A stretch of DNA of 36,599 nucleotides from Clostridia bacterium (GTDB lineage Bacteria > Bacillota_A > Clostridia > Oscillospirales > CAG-272), in assembly GCA_017632155.1 (NCBI GenBank), contig JAGBRZ010000235.1, positions 1 to 36,599 on the forward strand, read 5' to 3'. Shown piece by piece: positions 20,822 through 29,518 of the stretch (position 1 is the first letter of the stretch; each line of letters begins with the position of its first letter). The notes below the pieces were generated by a model, which ran no database searches, was not told where the DNA came from, and was given only the letters and a program-made list of their open reading frames with translations. A program made the translations under genes and the position numbers.

Positions 20822-23335
20822 ATGTCAACAAAATACGCAGGCGTGTACCTTCTTGACGCGCCGTTCTCGCTTGACCGCGAATATGATTATATGATCCCCG
20901 AGGGGATAAATATCACCCCCGGCGATTTCGTCGGTCTGCCCTTTGGCAATGGAAATCGCAGACGAATTGCACTTGTGACCTCGATCAAGGACACCACGGA
21001 GGTGCCCGAGGGAAAGGTCAAGCCGATTCTTGCGAAATGTGCCGAAGGACTTCACCTTGACGGCGAGATGCTTGAGATCTGGCGCTTTCTGCGATCGACC
21101 ACACTTTGCACCACCTCGGACGCCATCCACGCAATGATACCATCCGCCGCGCTTTCGAAGCTTGAGGAATACTATTCCCCGACAGAAAAAGCGCCGACGA
21201 AGGCGATCCTTGAAAACGCGCAGGCAATGATGATCTTCAATCTCATCGTCAGCCGCGGGCGGATAGGCGAAGAGGCTCTCAAATATCGATTTGGCGTGAA
21301 AACTGCGGAATCGGTCGAAAAGCTGCTGAAAGCCGGTTGCATACGCCGCGAGCTTGAGGTCTGCGATCCCTCGGCGGGTAAAAGCGAATCTGTCTATTCG
21401 CTTGCCGTCGATGAGGAAACGGCAGAAATTCACATCTCGGGCGGCTTGATCGATGGCAAAAAGATAGCAAAGATCAAATCCGAGGGGCAAATTCTTGCTC
21501 TGCGCAAGCTTATGGAATGCAGAGAGGCGCTTTCATCGCTCGAACTGCGCGAGGGTGACATTATCACGACCGCTCACCTTTCCGCGCTTATCAAAAAAGG
21601 ACTTATTTCCGAGGAAAAGAGATCGGTCAACCGCGATCTCATCCTCATACACGCCCACGCCGAGGCGGCAACTCAAAAAAGAGAACTTGTCCTCAGCGAC
21701 GAGCAATCCGAAGCGCTATCCACGCTCACCGAGCTTTATTCATCGGGCGAGCCCCGCGCGGCTCTGCTTGAGGGCGTTACGGGAAGCGGCAAAACGAGCG
21801 TTATGCTCGCGCTGATCGACCGCGTTCTTGAATCGGGGCGCGACGTCATCCTTCTTCTCCCCGAAATTGCGCTGACACCGCAGACGCTTTCGATCTTCTG
21901 CGCCCGCTACGGTGAAGAGGTTGCGCTTCTGCACTCGGGAATGTCAGCGGGAGAGAGGCAGGATTCCTACAACCGAATCAAAAACGGTGCGGCGAGGCTC
22001 GTTATCGGAACGCGCTCCGCGATATTTGCGCCGACAAAGAATCTTGGACTCGTCATCATCGACGAGGAACAGGAGCACACCTACAAATCCGATTCCTCCC
22101 CGCGCTACCACGCGAGGGACATTGCCCGTCTGCGCTGTGCCTATTCAAAGGCGCTTATGCTTCTTGCCTCGGCAACGCCGTCGCTTGAAAGCAGAAAAAA
22201 GGCGGAGGACGGAGCTTACACACTCATCAGGCTGACGAAGCGCTACGGAAATGCGGTGCTGCCCGAAGTCGTTGTCGCCGATATGAGAGGCGAGGCGAGA
22301 ACGGGAAATCTTACCCCCATCGGCGCCGAGCTTTCAGCAGCACTTGTTGAAACATTTGAGCGGGGCGAGCAATCCATCCTCTTTCTCAACCGCCGCGGAT
22401 ACAACAATTACGTTTCCTGCGCCGTTTGCGGTGAGGCGATAAAGTGCCCATCCTGCAGCGTTTCAATGACCTACCACACCCGCCGCGGCAACTATGAAGC
22501 GGGTGAGCTTGTCTGCCATTGGTGCGGCAGGCGAATGCCGCTTCCCACCGAATGCCCCGAATGCAAATCCGAGCATCTCATCCGCATGGGCTACGGCACG
22601 CAAAGGGTCGAGCAGGAGCTTTCACTCCTTCTTCCCGATGCAAAAATTCTCCGTATGGACACCGACACCACGCAAACGAAGAACTCATACCGCGAGCTTC
22701 TTGGAAAATTCAAGCGTCACGAGGCAGATATCCTCCTCGGCACGCAAATGGTCACGAAGGGTCACGACTTCCCCGACGTCACGCTTGTCGGCGTGCTTCT
22801 CGCCGACGCCTCGCTTTACTACGACGATTACCGCGCAGAAGAACGCACCTTTGCGCTTCTGACGCAGGTCATCGGGCGTGCGGGACGGCGCGACAAGGCG
22901 GGACGCGCGATCATTCAGACCAACAATCCCGACCACGAGGTCATCGAGCTTGCAAGCATGCAGGATTACGAGACCTTCTACAAACGGACGATAAGACTGC
23001 GCCGCGCGCTCGTCTTTCCTCCCTTCTGCGACATTGTTCTTTTGACGCTGACGGGCAAGGTTGAGAGCGACGTGCTGAAAGCATCAAGCGTTCTGAACGA
23101 AAACCTCCGCGCGCTGACGTCGTCCGAAAAATACCGCGATCTGCCATTCATACTCTTTGGTCCCTTTGAGGCACCCGTTTACCGTGTCGACTCGCGCTAC
23201 CGAATGCGAATGGTAGTCAAGTGCAAGCTCGGCGCGCAGACGAGAAGGCTTTTCGCGCAATTACTCAGCGAATTCCCAGCCGAGGGTGCATCAGCCCCGA
23301 CGCTTTCAATAGATTTCAATCCCACTAATTTATAA
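20822..23335 (+). CDS. priA: Primosomal replication restart helicase PriA
   Basis: PriA recognises stalled forks and reloads the replicative helicase. The 837-residue protein has the N-terminal fork-binding domain (KYAGVYLLDAPFSLDREYDYMIPEGI, GDFVGLPFGNG) and a superfamily 2 helicase core with Walker A GVTGSGKT (318-325). It also has DEEQEHTYKSDSSPRYHARDIA (DEEH-type motif II), SATPSLES, two zinc-binding groups from about 533 (CAVCGEAIKCPSC and CHWCG...CPEC) and motifs ILLGTQMVTKGHDFP and QVIGRAGR. The start at 20822 is chosen because GGAGG precedes it; the frame opens at 20795. def follows after 12 bases, as in most Firmicutes. Confidence 0.97.
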   Translation: MSTKYAGVYLLDAPFSLDREYDYMIPEGINITPGDFVGLPFGNGNRRRIALVTSIKDTTEVPEGKVKPILAKCAEGLHLDGEMLEIWRFLRSTTLCTTSDAIHAMIPSAALSKLEEYYSPTEKAPTKAILENAQAMMIFNLIVSRGRIGEEALKYRFGVKTAESVEKLLKAGCIRRELEVCDPSAGKSESVYSLAVDEETAEIHISGGLIDGKKIAKIKSEGQILALRKLMECREALSSLELREGDIITTAHLSALIKKGLISEEKRSVNRDLILIHAHAEAATQKRELVLSDEQSEALSTLTELYSSGEPRAALLEGVTGSGKTSVMLALIDRVLESGRDVILLLPEIALTPQTLSIFCARYGEEVALLHSGMSAGERQDSYNRIKNGAARLVIGTRSAIFAPTKNLGLVIIDEEQEHTYKSDSSPRYHARDIARLRCAYSKALMLLASATPSLESRKKAEDGAYTLIRLTKRYGNAVLPEVVVADMRGEARTGNLTPIGAELSAALVETFERGEQSILFLNRRGYNNYVSCAVCGEAIKCPSCSVSMTYHTRRGNYEAGELVCHWCGRRMPLPTECPECKSEHLIRMGYGTQRVEQELSLLLPDAKILRMDTDTTQTKNSYRELLGKFKRHEADILLGTQMVTKGHDFPDVTLVGVLLADASLYYDDYRAEERTFALLTQVIGRAGRRDKAGRAIIQTNNPDHEVIELASMQDYETFYKRTIRLRRALVFPPFCDIVLLTLTGKVESDVLKASSVLNENLRALTSSEKYRDLPFILFGPFEAPVYRVDSRYRMRMVVKCKLGAQTRRLFAQLLSEFPAEGASAPTLSIDFNPTNL

Positions 23336-23347
23336 AGGAAACCCATC

Positions 23348-23866
23348 ATGGCTAAAAGAAAAATTCTTACAGATAACGATCCCACCCTCCGCACAGTTTG
23401 CCGCCCCGTGCCCCGCATCACTCCCCGAATCATCACCCTTCTTGACGATATGATCGAAACGATGCGCGACGCAAACGGCGTTGGTCTTGCCGCACCGCAG
23501 GTTGGAGTTCTTCTCCGCGCCGTTGTCATCGAGACCGAGCCCGGTCAGGTTTGGGAGCTCATCAACCCCGAGATCATTGAAACCTCGGGTGAGCAGGAGG
23601 GCAGCGAGGGTTGCCTTTCCCTCCCCGGACGTTCAGGACACGTAAAGCGCCCGAATTACGTCAAGGTCAAGGCGCTCAACCGAAACGGTGAAGAATACGT
23701 GCTTGAGGGAACCGAGCTCCTCGCCCGCGCCATCTGCCACGAAACCGACCACCTCGACGGACGCCTTTACGTCGACGTTGCGGAGTATATGTATGCTCCC
23801 GAGGACGAGGAAGAGGAGCGTGTTTCGCCGCGTCTGCGTAAATACGCGAGAAAAAGAGATAAATAA
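23348..23866 (+). CDS. def: Peptide deformylase
   Basis: Removes the formyl group from N-terminal methionine of new proteins. The 172-residue protein has all three motifs: GVGLAAPQ (44-51), EGCLSLP (87-93, metal ligand Cys89) and HETDHLDG (131-138, His131, Glu132, His135). The length is close to other type I/II enzymes, with an acidic then basic C-terminal extension (EDEEEERVSPRLRKYARKRDK). It is functionally paired with fmt, the next housekeeping gene, but a repeat-flanked foreign gene has been inserted between them. Confidence 0.97.
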   Translation: MAKRKILTDNDPTLRTVCRPVPRITPRIITLLDDMIETMRDANGVGLAAPQVGVLLRAVVIETEPGQVWELINPEIIETSGEQEGSEGCLSLPGRSGHVKRPNYVKVKALNRNGEEYVLEGTELLARAICHETDHLDGRLYVDVAEYMYAPEDEEEERVSPRLRKYARKRDK

Positions 23867-23887
23867 TTTCGTTCGGTAGCACGAACG

Positions 23888-24362
23888 AGTGGACAGTGAT
23901 TAGTGGACAGTGGACAGAAAGATGCGAGGTAAGTGATGGATATTAAAAGCTATAGATATATGATCGTGTGGCAAAAATCTATGGATCTTGCCATTGAAAT
24001 ATACAAGCTTGTAAAATTATTACCCAAAGAAGAAATTTACGCTCTGTCCGATCAAATGAGAAGAGCCGCAGTTTCTGTTCCTTCTAACATTGCAGAAGGG
24101 CAATCAAGAAACAAAACAAAAGAATTCCTCCAATTTTTAAGCATCGCCAGAGGATCTAATGCAGAATTATTCACTCAACTGCTAATATGTGAAAAAGTCG
24201 GATATCTAACTGAAAAACAAACCTTGTATGCAAAGTCAACTTCTTCTGAAATATCAAAAATGCTCGTTTCACTCATCAATAAACTTTCCGCAGAACAATG
24301 ACAAGCTACAACTAACAAAATTATTCGCCCGCATCTTTCTGTCCACTGTCCACTAACCACTC
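23888..24362. mobile_element. Inverted-repeat cassette carrying a four-helix-bundle gene
   Basis: The left arm 23888-23926 is built of AGTGGAC-type heptamers and ends CAGAAAGATGCG. The right arm 24330-24362 is its inverted copy, with one mismatch over about 31 bases. Between them is a single AT-rich gene on plus, whose ribosome site (GAGG) begins at the inner edge of the left arm. The arms match those of the gene-less elements at 4692 and 25368. No transposase is present, so movement, if any, would need help in trans. GCACGA occurs outside both ends but at different distances, so a target duplication is not established. Confidence 0.75.
23936..24301 (+). CDS. Four helix bundle protein (23S rRNA intervening-sequence protein type)
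   Basis: A 121-residue member of the S23/IVP four-helix-bundle family, related in fold to the Avd proteins of diversity-generating retroelements. Signature: YRYMIVWQKSMDLAIEIYKLV (helix 1), EEIYALSDQMRRAAVSVPSNIAEGQSR (helix 2 with the conserved SNIAEG), EFLQFLSIARGSNAELFTQL (helix 3), then a C-terminal helix. Family members are encoded inside 23S rRNA intervening sequences in several bacteria and form pentamers; their biochemical role is not settled. The start at 23936 is chosen over GTG 23933 because of GAGG 6 bases ahead. GC content is far lower than in def and fmt, which points to transfer. Confidence 0.9.
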   Translation: MDIKSYRYMIVWQKSMDLAIEIYKLVKLLPKEEIYALSDQMRRAAVSVPSNIAEGQSRNKTKEFLQFLSIARGSNAELFTQLLICEKVGYLTEKQTLYAKSTSSEISKMLVSLINKLSAEQ

Positions 24363-24420
24363 TTCTATCGCACGAGAACAACATCTCGTTATATAACAGC
24401 ATAACATCACGAGGTACAAA

Positions 24421-25365
24421 ATGAAAATATTATTTATGGGAACACCCGACTTTGCAGCAGTCGCTCTCTCCGCTATCTGTGATGCGGGAGAGGATGTAAT
24501 TGGAGTCATCACCCTTCCCGACAGACCCGTCGGACGCGGATACAAGCTGACACCTTCCGCGGTCAAGGTCTGCGCGCTTGAAAGAAACATTCCCGTTTAT
24601 CAGCCGACAACCCTCAAGGGTGAGGAATTCGCCGCTCAGCTCGACGAGATCGCGCCCGAGCTCATCATCGTTGCGGCTTACGGCAAGCTTCTGCCGAAGA
24701 ATGTGCTTGATTATCCCAAGTACGGTTGCATCAACATTCACGGCTCGCTCCTGCCTGAATATCGCGGCGCGGCGCCGATGCAGCGTGCCATCATCGATGG
24801 CAAAGCCTTCACCGGCATCACCACAATGATGATGGACGTCGGACTTGACACTGGCGACATTCTCTTGACCGAGCGCATTGATATCCTCCCCGAGGATAAT
24901 TTTGAAACCATCCACGACAAGATGGCAGAGGTTGGCGGCTCTTTGATGCTCAAAACCATTGATGCCATCCGTGCGGGCACTCTCGTTCGCATCCCACAGG
25001 ATTCGACGGGAATCGAGCCCACCTACGCCGCAAAAATTGAAAAAAGCGAATGCCTCATAAATTTCGCACAGGATGCAGATACTATCCATAACAAGATCCG
25101 CGGTCTTTCGCCCTTTCCCCTCTCCTACGCCCGTATGCCCGACGGCAAGATGCTCAAATTCGTAGCATCCCGCGTTGCGGATTCAGGCAAGCCCGAACAG
25201 ATCGGCAAGGTCGTTTGTGCCGACAAGTCCATCATCATCGCCTGCGGCGAAGACGGCTGCGGCAGAATTGAGATCACCAAAGTTTTACCCGAAGGAAAGG
25301 GACGTATGGACACTGCCGATTATCTGAGAGGGCGGAAACTCGTTTGCGGGGATGTCCTGAATTAA
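24421..25365 (+). CDS. fmt: Methionyl-tRNA formyltransferase
   Basis: Formylates Met-tRNA for initiation using 10-formyl-tetrahydrofolate. The 314-residue protein begins MKILFMGTPDFA and carries the catalytic region INIHGSLLPEYRGAAPMQRAI (Asn105, His107, with the SLLPxYRG folate motif). Next are GLDTGDIL (Asp143) and the C-terminal OB-like domain (IRGLSPFPLSYARMPDGKMLKF). GAGGT lies ahead of the ATG. The upstream repeat-flanked gene separates it from def; another empty repeat follows three bases after its stop codon. Confidence 0.96.
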   Translation: MKILFMGTPDFAAVALSAICDAGEDVIGVITLPDRPVGRGYKLTPSAVKVCALERNIPVYQPTTLKGEEFAAQLDEIAPELIIVAAYGKLLPKNVLDYPKYGCINIHGSLLPEYRGAAPMQRAIIDGKAFTGITTMMMDVGLDTGDILLTERIDILPEDNFETIHDKMAEVGGSLMLKTIDAIRAGTLVRIPQDSTGIEPTYAAKIEKSECLINFAQDADTIHNKIRGLSPFPLSYARMPDGKMLKFVASRVADSGKPEQIGKVVCADKSIIIACGEDGCGRIEITKVLPEGKGRMDTADYLRGRKLVCGDVLN

Positions 25366-25367
25366 GA

Positions 25368-25532
25368 AGTGAACAGTGAACAGTGGACAGTGAACAGAAA
25401 GATGCGTGCAAATAATTTTGTTTTGCTTTCTGGTCATCGTTCTGCGGAAAGATCATTAATAAAAAGCAGTATCATTTTTTGACATTTCAGCCTCGCGTCT
25501 TTCTGTCTACTGTCCACTGACCACTGTCCACT
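25368..25532. repeat. Empty inverted-repeat element, AGTGGAC heptamer family
   Basis: The left arm 25368-25406 (AGTGAAC, AGTGAAC, AGTGGAC, AGTGAAC, then AGAAAGATGCG) pairs with the right arm 25494-25532 with few mismatches over 39 bases. About 87 bases of non-coding DNA lie between the arms. The inner sequence after the left arm (AATAATTTTGTT) also matches the inverted inner edge of the 23888 cassette, so this looks like a deletion form of that element. The rest of the gap to 25593 holds the next gene's ribosome site only. Confidence 0.8.
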
Positions 25533-25592
25533 CTTCTTCCGTCAAAGATCCGCATAAAATCCAACGCACTACCCAAGTCAAGGAGCCAAACA

Positions 25593-26309
25593 ATGCCATT
25601 TTTCTACTATTTCGACCCCACCTACTTCCTCGTCATAATCGGTCTTATCATAACCGTCTGGGCGCAGGTTTCGGTGCAGTCGACGTTTAACAAATATTCA
25701 AGAGTCAGAATTTCGCGCGGTATTACGGGTGCGGATGCGGCGCGTCAGGTGCTTTCCTACGGCAAAGTAAACGACGTGTCCATCAAGGGCATCCGTGGAA
25801 GTATGACCGACCATTACGACCCCCGCGACAATTCGATAAGCCTTTCCGAAACGGTTGGAGGTATTTCTACTGCCGCCGCTATCGGTGTTGCCGCGCACGA
25901 GGCGGGTCACGCGCTTCAGCACGCGGAGGGCTACGGTCCCATCAAGCTTCGTATGTCGATCATACCCGTTTGCAACTTTGCATCGAGCCTTGCTATGCCG
26001 CTGTTTCTGCTCGGAATCCTCTTTTCATCCTGGAATCCCGAGACCTCATTCGGTTTTCTGATGATGCAGGCGGGAATCATCGCGTTTTCGGTTGCTGTGT
26101 TCTTCCAGGTCGTCACACTTCCCGTTGAATTCAACGCCTCGCGCCGCGCAATGGCGGCTCTTGAGGCTTCAGGCAACTACACTGACGAGGAGCTCGACGG
26201 TGCGCGCAAGGTTCTTCGCGCCGCCGCGATGACCTACGTTGCTGCGCTTGCGGTATCGTTGCTCCAGATCCTTCGACTCCTCATCCTTTCGAACAACAGA
26301 AGAAGATAA
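25593..26309 (+). CDS. Membrane zinc metallopeptidase, YugP type
   Basis: A 238-residue integral membrane protease of the Zn_peptidase_2 (YugP) family, distantly M48-like. The N-terminal membrane helix covers about 10-25 (PTYFLVIIGLIITVWAQV). The zinc motif is AAHEAGHALQH (His102, Glu103, His106), with helices near 120-145, 150-175 and 212-232 and the family segment PVEFNASRRAMAAL containing the third ligand Glu. In many Clostridia this gene stands between fmt and rsmB, as here. Its stop overlaps the rsmB start by one base (TAATG), so they are translationally coupled. Physiological substrates are not known. Confidence 0.92.
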   Translation: MPFFYYFDPTYFLVIIGLIITVWAQVSVQSTFNKYSRVRISRGITGADAARQVLSYGKVNDVSIKGIRGSMTDHYDPRDNSISLSETVGGISTAAAIGVAAHEAGHALQHAEGYGPIKLRMSIIPVCNFASSLAMPLFLLGILFSSWNPETSFGFLMMQAGIIAFSVAVFFQVVTLPVEFNASRRAMAALEASGNYTDEELDGARKVLRAAAMTYVAALAVSLLQILRLLILSNNRRR

Positions 26310-27607
26310 TGGCAGAAAACAAAAACGTCCGCCGCGCCGCCCTTGACATTCTTATGAGAATGGAAAAAGAGGAAGGCGAGGGCTACTCAAACCGTCTTAT
26401 CGACTCGGCTATTTCGAAGCACTCCTTTGAGGGCGCCGACCGCGCGCTTCTTTCGCAGATCGTTTCGGGAGTGACCGAGAGGCGCATAACGCTTGACTAT
26501 ATAATTCAAAAATTCTCGAAAGCTCCGCTTTCAAAGCTTGACCGCGATGCGCTTTGCCTGCTGAGAATGGGAATTTTTCAGCTCCGATACCTCGACCGCA
26601 TCCCCTCGCACGCCGCTGTCAACGAAACGGTGAATCTTGCAAGATCGCGCTCGCGCGGCTTTATCAACGCGATTCTGCGCTCATATCTGCGTGCGGATTC
26701 GATCAAATTCCCCGAAAAGCCCGACGCGGAGCGACTTTCGGTCACCTATTCGGCTCCCCGAGAGCTTTGCGAAAAGTTTATTTCGCTTTTTGATACCCAA
26801 AAGGCTGAAAGCATTCTCGCAGCCTATCTTGAAACTCCCGCGCTTACTTTGCGCGTAAACACTCTGTGCACCACCCGCGACGAGCTGATCAAACGCCTTG
26901 AGTCCGAGGGATTTGAGTGCACGCCCACACAGGCGTCACCCTACGGCATTCGTGTTGTCGGCTCGGGTCTGCCCGCGGAGATTGCCGAAGGACTTTGCTA
27001 CGTTCAGGACGAGTCCTCGCAGATTTCCTCGCTCGTGCTCGACCCGCAAGTGGGCGACCGACTTCTTGATGCTTGCGCTTGTCCCGGTGGAAAATCCTTC
27101 TCGGCTGCTATGCTGATGAAGAACGAGGGCAGCATCACCTCGCGCGACTTGCACGCATCGAAGCTACCGCTCATTTCATCGGGCGCAAAGCGCCTCGGTA
27201 TTTCGATAATCAAAACCGAGGAACGCGATTCATCTCTGCCGTGCGGTGAAAAATACTCAAAGATCATCTGCGACGTGCCCTGCTCGGGGCTTGGAGTCGC
27301 GGCGAAGAAGACGGAGATCAAATACCGCCCGCTTGCCAAGAATGCGGAATTACCTCCGCTTCAGTACTCAATCCTCTGCGCGGTTTCAAAGTCGCTTGAG
27401 GTGGGTGGCACGCTCGTTTACTCAACCTGCACGATCCTGCCCGAGGAAAACGAAAATATCGTAGAAAAATTCCTATCCGAACATAAAGATTTTGAAGCCG
27501 TTCCCTTCAAAGTGGGCGAACACGACGCCCCCGCGGGTATGCTGACGCTTTATCCCTGCACAGAACACGACGGATTCTTTATTTCAAAAATCACACGAAA
27601 GTTATAA
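26309..27607 (+). CDS. rsmB: 16S rRNA (cytosine-967 C5)-methyltransferase
   Basis: A 432-residue m5C methyltransferase acting on 16S rRNA. The N-terminal NusB-like RNA-binding domain covers about 1-140 (RRAALDILMRMEKEEGEGYSNRLID, DRIPSHAAVNETVNLAR). The Rossmann methyltransferase follows with SAM loop DACACPGGKS (from 254), motif IV CDVPCSGLG (Cys325) and motif VI YSTCTILPEENE with the catalytic Cys. The length is standard. Its ATG shares a base with the stop of the YugP-type gene, and rlmN starts 3 bases after its stop, giving a tight rRNA-modification pair. Confidence 0.95.
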   Translation: MAENKNVRRAALDILMRMEKEEGEGYSNRLIDSAISKHSFEGADRALLSQIVSGVTERRITLDYIIQKFSKAPLSKLDRDALCLLRMGIFQLRYLDRIPSHAAVNETVNLARSRSRGFINAILRSYLRADSIKFPEKPDAERLSVTYSAPRELCEKFISLFDTQKAESILAAYLETPALTLRVNTLCTTRDELIKRLESEGFECTPTQASPYGIRVVGSGLPAEIAEGLCYVQDESSQISSLVLDPQVGDRLLDACACPGGKSFSAAMLMKNEGSITSRDLHASKLPLISSGAKRLGISIIKTEERDSSLPCGEKYSKIICDVPCSGLGVAAKKTEIKYRPLAKNAELPPLQYSILCAVSKSLEVGGTLVYSTCTILPEENENIVEKFLSEHKDFEAVPFKVGEHDAPAGMLTLYPCTEHDGFFISKITRKL

Positions 27608-27610
27608 ATT

Positions 27611-28687
27611 ATGGATAACAAACAAACCGACCTTCTCTCCCTCTACCCCGAGGAGCTCACGGAACTTATAATCTCGCTCGGCGAGCCCAAATATCGTGCG
27701 GGACAGATCTTCCCCGCTCTTCACAAGGGTCTTGTGCCGAGCCGAATGACGAATATTTCAAAGGCGACAGCCGAAAAGATCGAGGCGGCTATGCCCTCGC
27801 ATATGCCCGAGATCGAGCAAAAGCTCGTTTCACAGGTTGACGGAACGGTCAAATACCTCTTCCGCTTGCACGACGGCGAGTGCATCGAATCGGTCGTGAT
27901 GCGCTACAACCACGGCAACACCATTTGCGTTTCCTCGCAGGTCGGATGCCGAATGGGCTGCGCCTTCTGCGCCTCCACAATCGGCGGCAAGGTGCGCGAT
28001 CTGACTGCGGGCGAAATTCTCGGTCAGGTGATCGTGGCATCCGCCGATATGGGCGAGCGAATTTCAAACATTGTACTTATGGGAATCGGCGAGCCGATGG
28101 ACAATTACGATAACGTTCTCCGCTTTTTGCATCTTGTAAACGACGAGCGCGGCATCTGCATTGGCTACCGACACATCTCCCTTTCGACTTGCGGACACGT
28201 TGACGGTATCCGCAAGCTGATGAAGGAGAATCTGCCGATCACCCTTTCGATCTCTCTCCACGCCGCAGATGACGAGGTGAGGGACAAGATCATGCCGATA
28301 AACCACCGATGGAACGTCGCAGAGCTCCTATCCGCCTGCCTTGATTGGTGGCGCGCGACCGGACGCCGCATATCCTTCGAATACACCCTCATCGATGGGC
28401 AGAACTCTTCCCCCGCCGATGCCGCTCACCTTGCGGGAGTGCTCAATTCCGCCCTTCGCGGAAAACCCTCGCGCGGTGAGAAATTCCCGATCCACGTAAA
28501 TCTCATTCCCGTCAATCCCGTCCGTGAAACGGGACTTATGCCTCCCTCCCACGCGGGTATCGAGGCATTCCGCGAATCACTTGAGAAAAAGGGCATACGC
28601 GCAACCGTGCGCCGAAAGCTCGGACCCGACATCAACGCATCCTGCGGACAGCTCAGACGACAGCATAAAGAAGAAGAAAAGAACTAA
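27611..28687 (+). CDS. rlmN: 23S rRNA (adenine-2503 C2)-methyltransferase, radical SAM
   Basis: RlmN methylates A2503 of 23S rRNA and A37 of some tRNAs. The 358-residue product has the [4Fe-4S] motif GCRMGCAFCAS (Cys113, 117, 120) and the surrounding VSSQVGC and MGIGEPMDNYDNV. It also has the SLHAADDEVRDKIMPIN segment, EYTLIDGQN, and the C-terminal methyl-carrying Cys345 in INASCGQLR. All catalytic residues are present. It continues the yugP-rsmB operon; prpC follows after 32 bases. Confidence 0.96.
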   Translation: MDNKQTDLLSLYPEELTELIISLGEPKYRAGQIFPALHKGLVPSRMTNISKATAEKIEAAMPSHMPEIEQKLVSQVDGTVKYLFRLHDGECIESVVMRYNHGNTICVSSQVGCRMGCAFCASTIGGKVRDLTAGEILGQVIVASADMGERISNIVLMGIGEPMDNYDNVLRFLHLVNDERGICIGYRHISLSTCGHVDGIRKLMKENLPITLSISLHAADDEVRDKIMPINHRWNVAELLSACLDWWRATGRRISFEYTLIDGQNSSPADAAHLAGVLNSALRGKPSRGEKFPIHVNLIPVNPVRETGLMPPSHAGIEAFRESLEKKGIRATVRRKLGPDINASCGQLRRQHKEEEKN

Positions 28688-28719
28688 ATTCATCATTTAA
28701 CACACAGAAAGGTGTTCTC

Positions 28720-29493
28720 ATGAAATTTTACGGAAAGACCGACGTTGGCACTCGTCGCACAGAAAATCAGGATTGCTTTGGTATCTATGAGATCCTCCCC
28801 GGGGTCACTCTGCTTGCAGTTTGTGACGGTATGGGCGGAGTGGCAGGAGGCGCAATAGCCTCGCGCCTTGCACTTGATACCTTTGCGCAATCTATGCGCG
28901 AGCATATTCTGCCCGATAATCCCGAGGACGAGCCCGATCTCGGCAGTGTCGGTCTGCGATTTTCGCTTTCGGCTTCGGCATCCGAAGCCAACCGCGCCGT
29001 TTACAGAGAAGCAAAGGACTCGGACGGCAGACTTGAGGATATGGGCACGACGCTTGTTGCCCTTTTGGTGGTTGAGAACACACTTGCATATTCGCTCAAC
29101 ATCGGTGACAGCCGTATGTATGAGATCTCGGGCGGCAAGATCGAGCAGCTGACGAAGGATCACTCATACGTTCAGCATCTTGTTGACATAGGTGAGCTTA
29201 CATACGAGGAAGCACAGACTTCGCCGATGAGAAATATCATCACCCGCGCTGTCGGCATTGACGGCGACGTTGTGGCTGATATTCATTCGCTGAACCCCGC
29301 CCCCGGCACTCCGGATGCGCCCCGTTACCTCCTTCTTTGTACGGACGGACTTTGCGGTGTCATCAGCGACGAAGAGATTGCAGAGATCGTTTGCGCGGAG
29401 GGTGAATTGCGCGAAAAGACAGAAAAACTCGTTGCCGCCGCAAATGCCGCGGGAGGACCCGATAACATCACGGTTGTTATCGCCGAACTTTAA
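28720..29493 (+). CDS. prpC: PP2C-type serine/threonine protein phosphatase (PrpC/Stp)
   Basis: Removes phosphate from Ser/Thr residues; it is the partner of the PASTA kinase encoded next. The 257-residue protein has the metal-binding motifs ENQD (15-18), VCDGMGGVAGG (Asp36), NIGDSRMYEI, MRNIITRAVG, LLCTDGLCGV and the closing GGPDNITVV, the full PP2C set of eleven conserved motifs by eye. Kinase and phosphatase are co-transcribed with a 25-base gap. The pair controls cell-wall growth and spore germination in relatives. Confidence 0.95.
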   Translation: MKFYGKTDVGTRRTENQDCFGIYEILPGVTLLAVCDGMGGVAGGAIASRLALDTFAQSMREHILPDNPEDEPDLGSVGLRFSLSASASEANRAVYREAKDSDGRLEDMGTTLVALLVVENTLAYSLNIGDSRMYEISGGKIEQLTKDHSYVQHLVDIGELTYEEAQTSPMRNIITRAVGIDGDVVADIHSLNPAPGTPDAPRYLLLCTDGLCGVISDEEIAEIVCAEGELREKTEKLVAAANAAGGPDNITVVIAEL

Positions 29494-29518
29494 AAATTAC
29501 GGAATACAATTATAAATT

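Noticed and set aside
23888..24362. Diversity-generating retroelement, because the four-helix protein resembles Avd
   Set aside because: No reverse transcriptase, template repeat or variable repeat lies nearby; the sequence fits the stand-alone IVP-type family better.
23879..24375. GCACGA on both sides of the four-helix cassette as a target-site duplication
   Set aside because: The two copies lie at different distances from the arm ends, so they do not directly flank the element; chance is likely.
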